From Kitasatospora aureofaciens (GTDB taxonomy: Bacteria > Actinomycetota > Actinomycetes > Streptomycetales > Streptomycetaceae): a stretch of DNA of 64,000 nucleotides. The translations under genes and the position numbers were made by a program. The stretch is taken from NCBI RefSeq assembly GCF_019192735.1, contig NZ_JAHTKP010000012.1, forward strand, positions 1 to 64,000. Reading direction: 5' to 3'. Positions within the stretch are counted from its first letter, which is position 1. Each line of letters starts with the position of its first letter. The notes beneath the pieces were generated by a model. The model saw only the letters and a program-made list of their open reading frames with translations. It searched no databases and had not been told where the DNA came from. Shown in pieces: positions 8,508-16,805 of the stretch.

Positions 8508-10831
8508 CGTCGCCTACCGACATCGGCGCAGCAACGCAGCAGGACGGCGACGAGGGCGGCGCACCGGAGCCGTTCGGACTGGGCAGTTCACCGCTGCGCA
8601 GTGACGCCCTGCCCAAGGCGCTCGGCATCTACCCGTACGCCGCCGACCTGTGGGCCGAGGGGCTGCTCTGGGGCGCGGTGCTGCGCTCGCCGCACCCGCA
8701 CGCCCGGATCAAGGGCATCGACACCTCCGCCGCGCTCGCCCTGCCCGGCGTGCACGCCGTGGTCACCGCCGCCGACCTGCCGCCCGGTCCGGACGGCACC
8801 CCCGACGGCGCCCCGGCCGGGCCGATCGTCGCCGACCGGCCGGTGCTGGCCGCCGGCGTGGTGCGCCACCACGGCGAGCCGGTCGCCGCCGTGGCCGCCG
8901 ACCACCCGGACACCGCGCGGCTCGCCGTCGGCCTGATCGCCGTCGAGTACGAGCCGCTGGAGGCCGTCACCGACCCCGAGCAGTCCTTCACCGCCCCGCC
9001 GCTGCACCCGGACGGCAACCTGTTCCGCCACCTGCCGCTGCGCTGCGGGGACCCGGAGGCGGTCGGCGAGATCGTCGTCGAGGGCCTGTACCAGGTCGGC
9101 CGGCAGGACCCGGCCCCGCTCGGCGCCGAGGCCGGGCTGGCGGTGCCGCGCCCGGACGGCGGCGTCGAGCTGCACCTGTCCTCGACCGACCCGCACGGCG
9201 ACCGCGACCGCACCGCCGCGTGCCTGGGCCTGGAGCCGGACCGGGTCCGGCTGGTGGTCACCGGCGTGCCCGGCGCCACCTCGGACCGCGAGGACCTGTC
9301 CTTCCAGGTCACCCTGGCCCTGCTGGCGCTGCGCACCGGCCGCCCGGTGAAGATGACCCTCACCCGCGAGGAGTCCTTCCACACCCACACCTCGCGCCAC
9401 CCCGCGCTCCTGCGCTACCGCCACCACGCCGACGCCGAGGGCACGTTGGTCAAGGTCGAGGCGCAGATCCTGCTGGACGGCGGCGCCTACGCGGACGTCT
9501 CGGCCGAGGCGCTGGCCGCCGCGACGGCCTTCTCGGCCGGCCCGTACGTCTGCCCGAACGTCTTCGTGGACGCCTGGGCGGTGCGCACCAACAACCCGCC
9601 GGCCGGGCAGATGCGCGGCGAGGGCGCGCTGCAGGCCTGCTTCGCCTACGAGTCGCAGCTGGACCAGCTGGCCGCCCGGGTGGGCGTGGACCCGGTCGAG
9701 ATCCGCCGCCGCAACGCGATGGCCACCGGCGACCCGCTGCCCACCGGACAGGCCGTCACCTGCCCCGCGCCGGTGGCTGCGCTGCTGGAGGCGGTCGCCG
9801 CCGAACCGCTGCCCGCGCTGCCGGTGGACGACCCGGACGCCGAGTGGCTGCTGCCGGGCGGGCCCGGCGGTGCCGGGGACCCGGCCGCGGTGCGGCGCGG
9901 GATCGGCTACGCGGTCGGCATGGTGCACATGCTCGGCGCCGAGGGCGAGGACGAGGTCTCCACCGCGACCGTGCGGGTCAGCGGCGACCACGCCACGGTG
10001 ATCTGCGCGGCCGTCGACTCCGGCCAGGGCTTCGCCACGCTGGCCCGGCAGATCGTGCAGTCCGTGCTGGGCGTCAGCGAGGTCTACATCGCGCCCGCCG
10101 ACAGCGACCAGTCGATCGCCGGGCCCTCCGCCCGCGGCCGGCACACCTGGGTCTCCGGCGGCGCGGTCGAGCGGGCCGCGCTGATGGTCCGCCACCAGCT
10201 GCTCCAGCCGATCGCCGCCAACTTCGGGATGTCGGTGGAGCTGCTGCAGATCGCCGACGGCAAGATCACCTCCTACGACGGGGTGCTCGGCATGCCGGTC
10301 GCCGAGGCGCTGGAGGGCAAGGAGCTCTGGGCCACCGCGCAGTGCCGCCCGCACCCCACCGAGCCGCTGGACGAGTCCGGGCAGGGCGACGCGTTCGTCT
10401 CCATCGCGTTCTGCGCGATGCGCGCGGTGGTGGACGTGGACATCGAGCTGGGCACGGTCCGGGTGGTCGAGATGACCGTCGCCCAGGACGTCGGCCGGGC
10501 GCTGAACCCGCGGCAGATCGAGGACCGGATCGAGGCGGGCGTGGCCCAGGGCGTCGGCCTGGCGCTGCTGGAGGACCTGCGGACCGAGGGCGGGGTGCTG
10601 CAGAACCCCTCGCTCACCGGCTACCGGCTGCCGACCGCGCTGGACACCCCGGAGGTGCGGATCGCGGCCCTGCTGGAGGAGCGGGACGTGGTCGCCACCT
10701 TCGGCGCCAAGGCGGTCAGCGCCGTGCCCGCGGTGGTCTCCCCGGCGGCCGTCGCCGCCGCCGTCCGAGCCGCCACCGGGCTGCCGGTGGGCCGGCTGCC
10801 GATCCGGCCCGAGGACGCCGTCGCGGGCTGA
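8504..10831 (+). CDS. Molybdopterin-binding subunit of molybdenum hydroxylase
   Basis: This 775-residue large subunit carries the Mo-cofactor and active site. Domain a/b hammerhead comes first (KALGIYPYAADLW...LLWGAVLRSPHPHARI). Cofactor-contact motifs are GQMRGEGALQACFAYESQLD, DSGQGFATLARQIVQ and ARGRHTWVSGGAVERAA. The C-terminal position that carries the catalytic base in xanthine oxidases, KAVGEPP, reads KAVSAVP here (residues 736-742), so the glutamate is missing. The complex assembles, but its chemistry may differ from xanthine oxidation. It is the last gene of the operon, overlaps the Fe-S gene by ATGA, and is closed by the 22-bp terminator. Confidence 0.92.
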   Translation: MTSPTDIGAATQQDGDEGGAPEPFGLGSSPLRSDALPKALGIYPYAADLWAEGLLWGAVLRSPHPHARIKGIDTSAALALPGVHAVVTAADLPPGPDGTPDGAPAGPIVADRPVLAAGVVRHHGEPVAAVAADHPDTARLAVGLIAVEYEPLEAVTDPEQSFTAPPLHPDGNLFRHLPLRCGDPEAVGEIVVEGLYQVGRQDPAPLGAEAGLAVPRPDGGVELHLSSTDPHGDRDRTAACLGLEPDRVRLVVTGVPGATSDREDLSFQVTLALLALRTGRPVKMTLTREESFHTHTSRHPALLRYRHHADAEGTLVKVEAQILLDGGAYADVSAEALAAATAFSAGPYVCPNVFVDAWAVRTNNPPAGQMRGEGALQACFAYESQLDQLAARVGVDPVEIRRRNAMATGDPLPTGQAVTCPAPVAALLEAVAAEPLPALPVDDPDAEWLLPGGPGGAGDPAAVRRGIGYAVGMVHMLGAEGEDEVSTATVRVSGDHATVICAAVDSGQGFATLARQIVQSVLGVSEVYIAPADSDQSIAGPSARGRHTWVSGGAVERAALMVRHQLLQPIAANFGMSVELLQIADGKITSYDGVLGMPVAEALEGKELWATAQCRPHPTEPLDESGQGDAFVSIAFCAMRAVVDVDIELGTVRVVEMTVAQDVGRALNPRQIEDRIEAGVAQGVGLALLEDLRTEGGVLQNPSLTGYRLPTALDTPEVRIAALLEERDVVATFGAKAVSAVPAVVSPAAVAAAVRAATGLPVGRLPIRPEDAVAG

Positions 10832-10862
10832 CGGGCCTGCCTGGTCCGACCGGGGAATATCC

Positions 10863-10911
10863 GGAACAAGAATTGCCGGTCGGCATTGCGCCGACCGGCA
10901 ATTCTTGTTCC
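10863..10911. terminator. Terminator shared by Mo-hydroxylase operon and tRNA-Cys
   Basis: A perfect 22-bp stem (10863-10884 with 10890-10911) closes a 5-nt ATTGC loop. It lies between the operon stop (10831) and the 3' end of the minus-strand tRNA. The AT-rich outer part (GGAACAAGAATT) gives a short T-run on both strands. It can serve both convergent transcripts. Confidence 0.88.
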
Positions 10912-10914
10912 ACA

Positions 10915-10989
10915 TGGAGGCCATGACGGGAATCGAACCCGTGTATACCGCTTTGCAGACGGTTCCCTAAGCCACTCGGGCACACGGCC
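10915..10989 (-). tRNA. tRNA-Cys (GCA)
   Basis: The minus strand folds into a full cloverleaf. The acceptor GGCCGTG pairs with CATGGCC. The D-arm is short (CCC/GGG), the anticodon loop CTGCAAA reads GCA, and the T-arm is ACGGG-TTCGATT-CCCGT. Discriminator U73 is the identity base for cysteinyl-tRNA synthetase. CCA is encoded at 10915-10917. Confidence 0.97.
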
Positions 10990-11147
10990 ACTGAATTGTT
11001 CTTGTTCCTGCTCTCTCCGGCGGGGCCGGTGAATTCATAGTGGCGGATTTCATGAGGGGCCGTCAACGCCGGATTGTAAATTCTGTATGGCAACTCGTCC
11101 GGCCATTCGTGCTACGGTCGAGGACAGGTGACCGGTATCCGGCCACC

Positions 11148-11187
11148 CCGGACGAGCGCGTCGTACCCGGTGACGACAAGACGGCGC
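11148..11187 (+). promoter_or_regulatory. Guanidine-III (ykkC-III) riboswitch
   Basis: This 40-nt element contains CCGGACGAG (11148-11156), GTACCCGG (11163-11170) and ACAAGACGGCGC (11176-11187). The three blocks match the guanidine-III aptamer as I recall it from Thermobifida fusca. CCGG 11148-11151 pairs with CCGG 11167-11170 as the pseudoknot. GCGTCGT 11158-11164 pairs with ACGGCGC 11181-11187 over 7 bp, with one G-U wobble where T. fusca has G-C. It lies 48 bp before an SMR exporter gene, the expected target. Confidence 0.9.
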
Positions 11188-11218
11188 AGTTCAGCGGCAA
11201 TCCGGCCGCTGTGGACTG
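11188..11218 (+). promoter_or_regulatory. Expression-platform hairpin after the riboswitch
   Basis: CAGCGGC (11194-11200) pairs with GCCGCTG (11207-11213), and flanking CAGT/ACTG pairs extend it after a small internal loop. The helix sits between the aptamer and the ribosome-binding sequence GCGGAGG. It could be the switching element that controls access to the start. This is inference from pairing. Confidence 0.4.
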
Positions 11219-11235
11219 CGGAGGTACCGGCCGTC

Positions 11236-11550
11236 ATGGCTTGGCTCGTCCTGATCATCTCGGGCGTCCTGGAGACCGTCTGGGCGGTGGCCCTGGAGTC
11301 GTCCAAGGGGTTCACCCGCCTCGTCCCCAGCCTCGTCTTCGGTGTCGCCCTGCTGCTGAGCATGGGCGGCCTGGCCTACGCGATGCGCACCATCCCGATC
11401 GGCACCGGCTACGCGGTCTGGGTCGGCATCGGCGCGGTCGGCACCGCGCTCTACGGCATGGCCGTCCTGGGGGGCCCGGTGACCCTGGCCCGGATCGGCT
11501 GCCTGATGCTGATCGTCTCCGGCGTGGTCGGCCTGAAGGTGCTGCACTGA
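11236..11550 (+). CDS. sugE: SMR-family guanidinium exporter (Gdx/SugE type)
   Basis: This 104-residue small multidrug resistance protein has four membrane helices. It has the signature glutamate in helix 1 (LIISGVLETVWAVALESS), and helix 3 contains IPIGTGYAVWVGIGAVGTALYG. The WAVALESSKGF stretch is typical of the SugE/Gdx guanidinium-exporter branch rather than polyaromatic-cation EmrE proteins. It should act as an antiparallel dimer exchanging guanidinium for protons. The guanidine-III riboswitch upstream independently supports guanidinium as substrate. ATG 11236 is preceded by a GGAGG ribosome-binding site. Confidence 0.93.
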   Translation: MAWLVLIISGVLETVWAVALESSKGFTRLVPSLVFGVALLLSMGGLAYAMRTIPIGTGYAVWVGIGAVGTALYGMAVLGGPVTLARIGCLMLIVSGVVGLKVLH

Positions 11551-11622
11551 CGCTCTGGTCCTAGGACCTGCGGCCGAGTCGATCAGCGACTCCGGTCAGG
11601 GGTCAAGAACGCAGACGGCCCT

Positions 11623-11628
11623 TACGAT
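11623..11628 (+). promoter_or_regulatory. -10 element of MFS gene (leaderless type)
   Basis: TACGAT lies 7 nt before ATG 11636, and no Shine-Dalgarno sequence separates them. This suggests that transcription starts at the initiator codon. Confidence 0.45.
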
Positions 11629-11635
11629 GTTACGT

Positions 11636-13072
11636 ATGACCACTGCCTCCCCCACCTCGGTCGACTCCCGTCCGATCCCCCTTGAGAACGACCCCGGCGG
11701 CGGGGTCCTCGGCGGCCGCTACCGCGCGCTGACGCTGGGAATCGTGTCGGTGGTCCTGCTGCTCGCCTTCGAGGCGACGGCCGTCAACACCGCGATGCCG
11801 GTGGCGGCCCGCCAGCTGGACGGCCTCGGGCTGTACGCCTTCGCCTTCTCCGGCTACTTCACCACCACGCTCTTCGCGCTGGTCGTCTCCGGCCAGTGGT
11901 GCGACCGGCGCGGCCCGCTGCAACCGCTGTTCACCGGCATCGCGGTGTTCGGCGCGGGCCTGGTGGTGGCCGGGGCGGCGCCGGACATGTGGCTCTTCGT
12001 GGCCGGCCGGGCGATCCAGGGCCTGGGCGGCGGGCTGGTCATCGTCGCGCTGTACGTGGTGGTCGGCCGGGCCTATCCGGAGCGGCTGCGGCCGGCCGTG
12101 TTCGCGGCCTTCTCCGCGGCCTGGGTACTGCCCTCGATCGTCGGCCCGGTGGTCTCCGGGGCCGTGACCCAGCACCTGGGCTGGCGCTGGGTGTTCCTGA
12201 CCGTCCCGGTGCTGATCCTGCTGCCCCTGGCGGTGATGGGCCCGGCGCTGCGCCGCTCCGAAAGGGACCACCCGGTGCTCAAGGGCGCGGACTTCGACCG
12301 TCGCCGGACCGTGCTGGCCGCGATGGCGGCGCTCGGCGCGGGCCTGCTGCAGTACGCGGGCCAGCGGCTGGACCTGATCGGCCTACTCCCGGCGGTGGCC
12401 GGGGCGGCGCTGCTGCTGCCCGCCGTGCTGGGCCTGCTGCCCACCGGGACGCTGCGGGCCGGGCGCGGGCTGCCGACGGTGATCCTGCTGCGCGGGGTGG
12501 CCGCGGGGGCGTTCTTCGCGACGGAGGCGTTCATCCCGCTGATGATGGTCACCCAGCGCGGCCTGTCGCCGACGCTGGCCGGGCTGACGCTGACCAGCGG
12601 CGGGCTGTCCTGGGCGCTGGGCTCGTGGCTGCAGGGGCGGCCGGGGGCCGAGCGCTACCGCGAGGCGATGATCCGGGGCGGGTTCGTGCTGACCGCGGTG
12701 GCGATCGCGGGGGCGGCGCTGGTGCTGGTCCCGGCGGTGCCGGCCTGGGTGGCGGCGGTGGCCTGGGCCGTCGGCGGCATCGGGATGGGGCTGACGGTCG
12801 CGAGCATCAGCGTGCTGATGATGAAGCTGTCCGCGCCGGAGGACGCCGGGGCCAACTCGGCCTCGCTGCAGATGAGCGACGCGCTGGGGAACGTGCTGCT
12901 GGTCGGGCTCGCCGGGGTGCTGTTCTCGGCGCTGGGCGGCGGCTCGGTGGCCGCCGCCCACGAGGGCGCCGGGGGCACCGGCTCGGCCGGTGCGTTCGCG
13001 GTGATCTTCCTGACGATGACCGGGGTGGCGCTGCTGGGGGCGCTGGTCTCCGGCCGGGTCCGCAGGGCCTGA
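11636..13072 (+). CDS. MFS transporter (drug:H+ antiporter-like)
   Basis: This 478-residue protein has 12-14 predicted membrane helices and is probably an efflux pump. The first helix is GIVSVVLLLAFEATAVNTAMPVAA. The A-loop motif is degenerate as SGQWCDRRGPLQP, and the motif-C-like helix is AAWVLPSIVGPVVSGAVTQHLGWRWVFL. The late helices are Gly/Ala-rich. An upstream ATG (11627) would add three residues, but the -10 at 11623 favours ATG 11636. The gene converges on the lipoprotein gene with only 3 bp between stops. Substrate is unknown. Confidence 0.88.
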   Translation: MTTASPTSVDSRPIPLENDPGGGVLGGRYRALTLGIVSVVLLLAFEATAVNTAMPVAARQLDGLGLYAFAFSGYFTTTLFALVVSGQWCDRRGPLQPLFTGIAVFGAGLVVAGAAPDMWLFVAGRAIQGLGGGLVIVALYVVVGRAYPERLRPAVFAAFSAAWVLPSIVGPVVSGAVTQHLGWRWVFLTVPVLILLPLAVMGPALRRSERDHPVLKGADFDRRRTVLAAMAALGAGLLQYAGQRLDLIGLLPAVAGAALLLPAVLGLLPTGTLRAGRGLPTVILLRGVAAGAFFATEAFIPLMMVTQRGLSPTLAGLTLTSGGLSWALGSWLQGRPGAERYREAMIRGGFVLTAVAIAGAALVLVPAVPAWVAAVAWAVGGIGMGLTVASISVLMMKLSAPEDAGANSASLQMSDALGNVLLVGLAGVLFSALGGGSVAAAHEGAGGTGSAGAFAVIFLTMTGVALLGALVSGRVRRA

Positions 13073-13075
13073 CGG

Positions 13076-14383
13076 TCAGCCGGCGGCGGCAATGGCGGGG
13101 GCGGCGGGGGAGGGCACCGGCGCCGCCGCCGGGGTGCCGAGGAAGTTCTTCCAGCCGCCGGCCGGGGACTGGCCGGGGGCGAGGCTCCGGAGCTTGCGCA
13201 GCACCGCCGGGTCCTGGGCGTCCAGCCAGTCGACCAGCTGGCGGAAGGAGACCAGCCGGACCCCCGGCTTGCCCGCGATGGACTTGAGCACCTCCTCGAC
13301 GGCGTTCATGTAGATGCCGCCGTTCCACTCCTCGAAGTGGTTGCCGATGATGTACGGCGCCCGGTTGGTGGTGTAGGTGCGGTCGAAGCCCATGAGGTAG
13401 GCGTCGCGGGCCTGGGACTGGAAGCCCGGGTGGAGCGCGGGGTCGGCCTTGGTGTTGGGGCCGCACTGGTTGTACATGATGTTGTAGTCCATCGACAGCA
13501 CCTGGAAGGTGTGCCCGGGGAAGGGGATGGACTGCAGCGGCAGGTCCCACAGCGCGCCGCCCTGGATCTTCTGCGGCCACACCTGGCTGCCGTTGCCACT
13601 GCTGTCGTAGCGCCAGCCGCGCTTGACGGCGGTGGGCAGCAGGTTGCGCCGGCCCTCCAGGCAGGGGGTGCGGCTGCCGATCAGCTCCTTGCGGTAGTCG
13701 AAGGGCAGCGCCGGCAGGTCGGTGAAGCCGGTGTTGGTCCGCCAGTTGGTCACGAAGTCCATGGCCTGCTGGATCTCGCTGTCCCACTCCTCCGGGGACC
13801 ACTTGCCGACGCCGGTGTCGCCGCAGAAGTGGCCGTTGAAGTGGGTGCCGATCTCGTGGCCCTCCAGCCAGGCGGCGTGCAGGTTCTCCAGGGTGTCGCG
13901 GATGTGCCGGTCGCTGAGGTAGCCGATGTCGGAGGCGCCGACCTTGTGCTGGGGTGGGAGGTACAGGTCCTTCTTCGACTCGGGCAGCAGGTAGAGGCCG
14001 CTGAGGAAGAAGGTCATCGACGCGTTGTGCTCCTGCGCCAGCCGGCGGAAGCGGCCGAACAGGCCGTTGTCGAGCTCGCCGGCGCCGTCCCAGGAGAAGA
14101 CGACGAACTGCGGCGGGCGCTCGCCCGGCTTGAGCCGGTCGGGGATGGGCTGGTGGGGCTGGGTGCCGGTGTCGGAGGTGGAGCCGTCGCCGATCAGGAC
14201 GACCTGCGGCTTGGGGGCCGGCGGGGCCGGGATGGCGGTCAGCGTCGGGGTGCTGCTGTCGGCCGGGGTGGCGGCACCGGCCGCCTGCCCGCCGCCCGCG
14301 GTGTTGCTGCCGCAGCCGGCCGCCAGGGTCGCGGCGGTTGCCGCGCCGGCGGCCAATAGGGTGCGACGGGAGAGAGCGTCCAT
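13076..14383 (-). CDS. Tat-exported lipoprotein with polysaccharide-deacetylase-like domain
   Basis: This 435-residue protein begins with SRRTLLAAGAATAATLAAGC, a twin-arginine signal plus lipobox. It should therefore be folded before export and anchored to the outer membrane face. A Ser/Thr/Pro linker follows. The main domain has FVVFSWDGAGE, where NodB deacetylases have TFDDG, and EIGTHFNGHFCGD, providing an HxxxH-type metal pair. These suggest a carbohydrate esterase family 4 relative, but the DD motif is altered, so activity on peptidoglycan or other glycans is unproven. GGAG precedes ATG 14383; longer starts lack the signal at the N-terminus. Confidence 0.82.
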   Translation of the reverse strand: MDALSRRTLLAAGAATAATLAAGCGSNTAGGGQAAGAATPADSSTPTLTAIPAPPAPKPQVVLIGDGSTSDTGTQPHQPIPDRLKPGERPPQFVVFSWDGAGELDNGLFGRFRRLAQEHNASMTFFLSGLYLLPESKKDLYLPPQHKVGASDIGYLSDRHIRDTLENLHAAWLEGHEIGTHFNGHFCGDTGVGKWSPEEWDSEIQQAMDFVTNWRTNTGFTDLPALPFDYRKELIGSRTPCLEGRRNLLPTAVKRGWRYDSSGNGSQVWPQKIQGGALWDLPLQSIPFPGHTFQVLSMDYNIMYNQCGPNTKADPALHPGFQSQARDAYLMGFDRTYTTNRAPYIIGNHFEEWNGGIYMNAVEEVLKSIAGKPGVRLVSFRQLVDWLDAQDPAVLRKLRSLAPGQSPAGGWKNFLGTPAAAPVPSPAAPAIAAAG

Positions 14384-14838
14384 GGTCACTCCGTTCAGGA
14401 GGCGTTCGGCAGGCGTGCGGGCATGCCGGGAGGGCGCGCCCGGCGGGCATGGCGTGCGGGCGTGCGGAAGTCCGGTCGGACGAGGGGTCGAGCAAGGGAG
14501 TGATAGAACCCGTGACCGAGTCAGCATGGCACGCGAACGCGTTCGGTCAGTGATTCACCACGGACGGTCGTAAGTGATCGCCCGATCGATGCAACCGGAT
14601 CGGCAATGGTCGTCGTCGATGGTCAGGCGAGGTCGATCCGACGGCTGCCCGGGCGCGGGGTCCGATGCTCGCGCTCCGTGACCGGACGCCCACTTGGCGC
14701 AGGGAGCGCGGCCCCGGCCCTGCCGATTGGGGGGGATTGGTACGACCATCGTATGGACGTGCCTTAGGGTCCGGTCCGGTTGAATTGTTCCCAGGAAACT
14801 CCCAGGATCCGGGAAGTCGTCAGCAGAGGGGAGCGCCC
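14384..14838. other. Divergent intergenic region, lipoprotein / sortase operon
   Basis: These 455 bp contain the promoters of two divergent units. Several short palindromes occur (for example GCGAACGCGTTCG at 14532-14544), but none that I can assign. GATTGGTACGACCATCG near 14738 resembles a DasR box only superficially. No gene is evident. Confidence 0.4.
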
Positions 14839-15483
14839 GTGGGCGCCCAGCAGAGCAGGAGTCCGTGGCCGGGCACCCTCGCGGCCGGAGCCGCGATCGT
14901 CCTCGGCGCCTGGCTGCTGCACGGGGGCGGCACGGGCGCGCCGCCGCCCGCGCCCGCGGCCGGGCAGGCCCTGTCCGGGTTCGCCCCGGTCTCGGTCATC
15001 CCGCCGCTCGGCCCGTCCGCCCCGACCCGGATCCGCATCCCCGCCGTGCGGCTCGACGCCCCCGTCACCGGCCTCGGGCTCGACGCCGACGGCCACCTCC
15101 AGGCGCCGCCCGTAACCGACCGGAACCTGGCAGGCTGGTACCGCGACGGGGCCACTCCCGGGCAGCGCGGGACGGCCATCATCGCGGGCCACGTGGACAC
15201 CAAGACCGGACCGGCCGTCTTCTACCACCTGGGAGCGCTCCACCGCGGCGACCGGATCGAGTTCGTCCGCGCGGACGGCGCCACCGCCGTCTACCAGCTG
15301 TACGCCATCGAAGTGCACGACCGAAAGGACTTCCCGGACGACCGGGTCTACCGTCAGGCCGACGACGCGCAGCTGCGGGTGATCACCTGCGGCGGCGCGT
15401 ACAGCGAGGAACACGGCTACGAGGGCAACGTCGTGGCCTACGGCTTCCTGGCCGACACCACCCGGCCGGGGAAAGCCGCATGA
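14839..15483 (+). CDS. Class F sortase
   Basis: This 214-residue membrane-anchored transpeptidase-like protein has an N-terminal helix (PGTLAAGAAIVLGAWLLH), then a Pro/Ala stretch and the sortase beta-barrel. The catalytic His118 lies in IIAGHVDTKTGPAVF and Cys184 in LRVITCGGAYSE. Class F enzymes are the usual actinobacterial group of unassigned substrate. GTG 14839 is preceded by GAGGGGAG. A longer frame upstream is GC-rich but has no ribosome-binding site. The stop overlaps the next start (ATGA 15480-15483), so translation is coupled to the esterase. Confidence 0.9.
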   Translation: MGAQQSRSPWPGTLAAGAAIVLGAWLLHGGGTGAPPPAPAAGQALSGFAPVSVIPPLGPSAPTRIRIPAVRLDAPVTGLGLDADGHLQAPPVTDRNLAGWYRDGATPGQRGTAIIAGHVDTKTGPAVFYHLGALHRGDRIEFVRADGATAVYQLYAIEVHDRKDFPDDRVYRQADDAQLRVITCGGAYSEEHGYEGNVVAYGFLADTTRPGKAA

Positions 15484-16805
15484 CCCCGATCACGCTCGCC
15501 TCCCGCTGGAACCCGATCGACTGGCCGCTCACCCACGGCCCGATCCCGTACGCCGTGCTCGCCGCGGGCTGGGGCGCGCTGCTCGCGCTCGCGGTCGGCC
15601 GGGGCCGCTCCTGGTGGCGCTTCCGGCTGCCGGCCGCGCTGCTCACCGCCGCGGCGCTCAGCCTGCTGCTCGACGTCGTTGTCGACGGCTGGTGGCACCC
15701 GTTCCCGGAGGGCACGCCCCGGTACGTCACCTGGTGGATAGCCGTCGCCCTGCTGGGCTTCTGCCTGGTCGGCTACCGGCTCCACCGGCTGTCCTGGCGG
15801 CGTCGGGGGCTCGCGGTCGGCCTGGGCTCGCTGGTGCTGCTGATGGCGGCCTCGCAGGTGAACATCGGCTTCGGCCAGTTCCCGAGCGGCCGGGTCATGC
15901 TCGCGCCCTGGCTGACCCCGACCGACGCGCAGATAGCCCCGAAGGTCGCGAGGACGGCGAGCGCGCCCCCCGACAAGGTGCTTTCCGAGGTCTGGACGCC
16001 GCCCGCAGACCTGCCGGCCAAGGGCACCGTGTCGGTGGTGCCGATCCGCGGCGTGAAGTCCGGCTTCGCGGCCCGCGACGCGTACGTCTACCTGCCGCCC
16101 GCCTACCAGGCCAACCCGCGGCCGCTGCTGCCGGTCGTCGTCCTGATCACCGGTCAGCCCGGCAACCCGGGGGACTGGGTGCTCGGCGGGCAGGTGAACG
16201 AGGCGCTGGACGCCTTCGCGGCCGAGCACGGGGGCCTCGCGCCGATCGTGGTGATGCCCGATCAGCTGGGCTCGGCCTGGAACAACACGCTCTGCCTGGA
16301 CTCGAAGATCGCCAAGACGCAGACCTACCTGACGGTCGACGTCCCCAACTGGATCAACCAGAACCTGCAGACCGCCAAGGGGCGGGGCTCCTGGGCGGTC
16401 GGCGGCGCCTCGATGGGCGGCACCTGCGCGCTGCAGCTCGCCGTCAACGCCCCCGACCTCTTCGGCACCGTCCTCGACATGTCCGGGCAGGAGGAACCCA
16501 CCCTGGGTACCCGAGAGCAGACCGTGAACGCCGCCTTCGGCGGGGACGAGGCGAAGTTCGACGCCGTCGACCCGCTCCAGGTGATGGCCCGCAAGCGCTT
16601 CCCCGACACCAACGCGGCGATCGTCGTCGGCCAGAGCGACGGCGAGTTCCGTCCGCAGATGGAGAAGGTCTTCCAGGCCGTCCAGGCGGCCGGGATGAAG
16701 GCCAGGTTCGACCTGATGCCGGGCGGGCACGGCTGGGTCGTGTTCCGCCCCGGCATCGCCGCGCAGATCCCGTGGCTCGCCCAGCAGACCGGACTGACCA
16801 GGTGA
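15480..16805 (+). CDS. Membrane-anchored esterase (esterase D / mycolyltransferase fold)
   Basis: Of 441 residues, the first 150 contain four membrane helices. The rest is an extracytoplasmic alpha/beta-hydrolase of the esterase D/antigen 85-like group. The nucleophile Ser311 lies in WAVGGASMGGTCAL, and a terminal PGGHGW supplies the likely catalytic histidine. Proteins of this type hydrolyse or transfer acyl groups; the substrate here is unknown. It overlaps the sortase by 4 bp and the MprF-like gene by 4 bp. Enterococcal MprF enzymes are encoded with an aminoacyl-lipid hydrolase, which makes lipid deacylation a reasonable guess, but only a guess. Confidence 0.87.
   Translation: MTPITLASRWNPIDWPLTHGPIPYAVLAAGWGALLALAVGRGRSWWRFRLPAALLTAAALSLLLDVVVDGWWHPFPEGTPRYVTWWIAVALLGFCLVGYRLHRLSWRRRGLAVGLGSLVLLMAASQVNIGFGQFPSGRVMLAPWLTPTDAQIAPKVARTASAPPDKVLSEVWTPPADLPAKGTVSVVPIRGVKSGFAARDAYVYLPPAYQANPRPLLPVVVLITGQPGNPGDWVLGGQVNEALDAFAAEHGGLAPIVVMPDQLGSAWNNTLCLDSKIAKTQTYLTVDVPNWINQNLQTAKGRGSWAVGGASMGGTCALQLAVNAPDLFGTVLDMSGQEEPTLGTREQTVNAAFGGDEAKFDAVDPLQVMARKRFPDTNAAIVVGQSDGEFRPQMEKVFQAVQAAGMKARFDLMPGGHGWVVFRPGIAAQIPWLAQQTGLTR

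Noticed and set aside
6436..10831. Carbon monoxide dehydrogenase assignment for the three-subunit enzyme
   Set aside because: The large subunit lacks the CO-dehydrogenase active-site loop with AYRCSFR. Family-level naming only.
14735..14752. Possible DasR box GATTGGTACGACCATCG before the sortase operon
   Set aside because: The spacing between the TGGT and ACCA halves is one base too short and the centre does not fit; no link to amino sugars.
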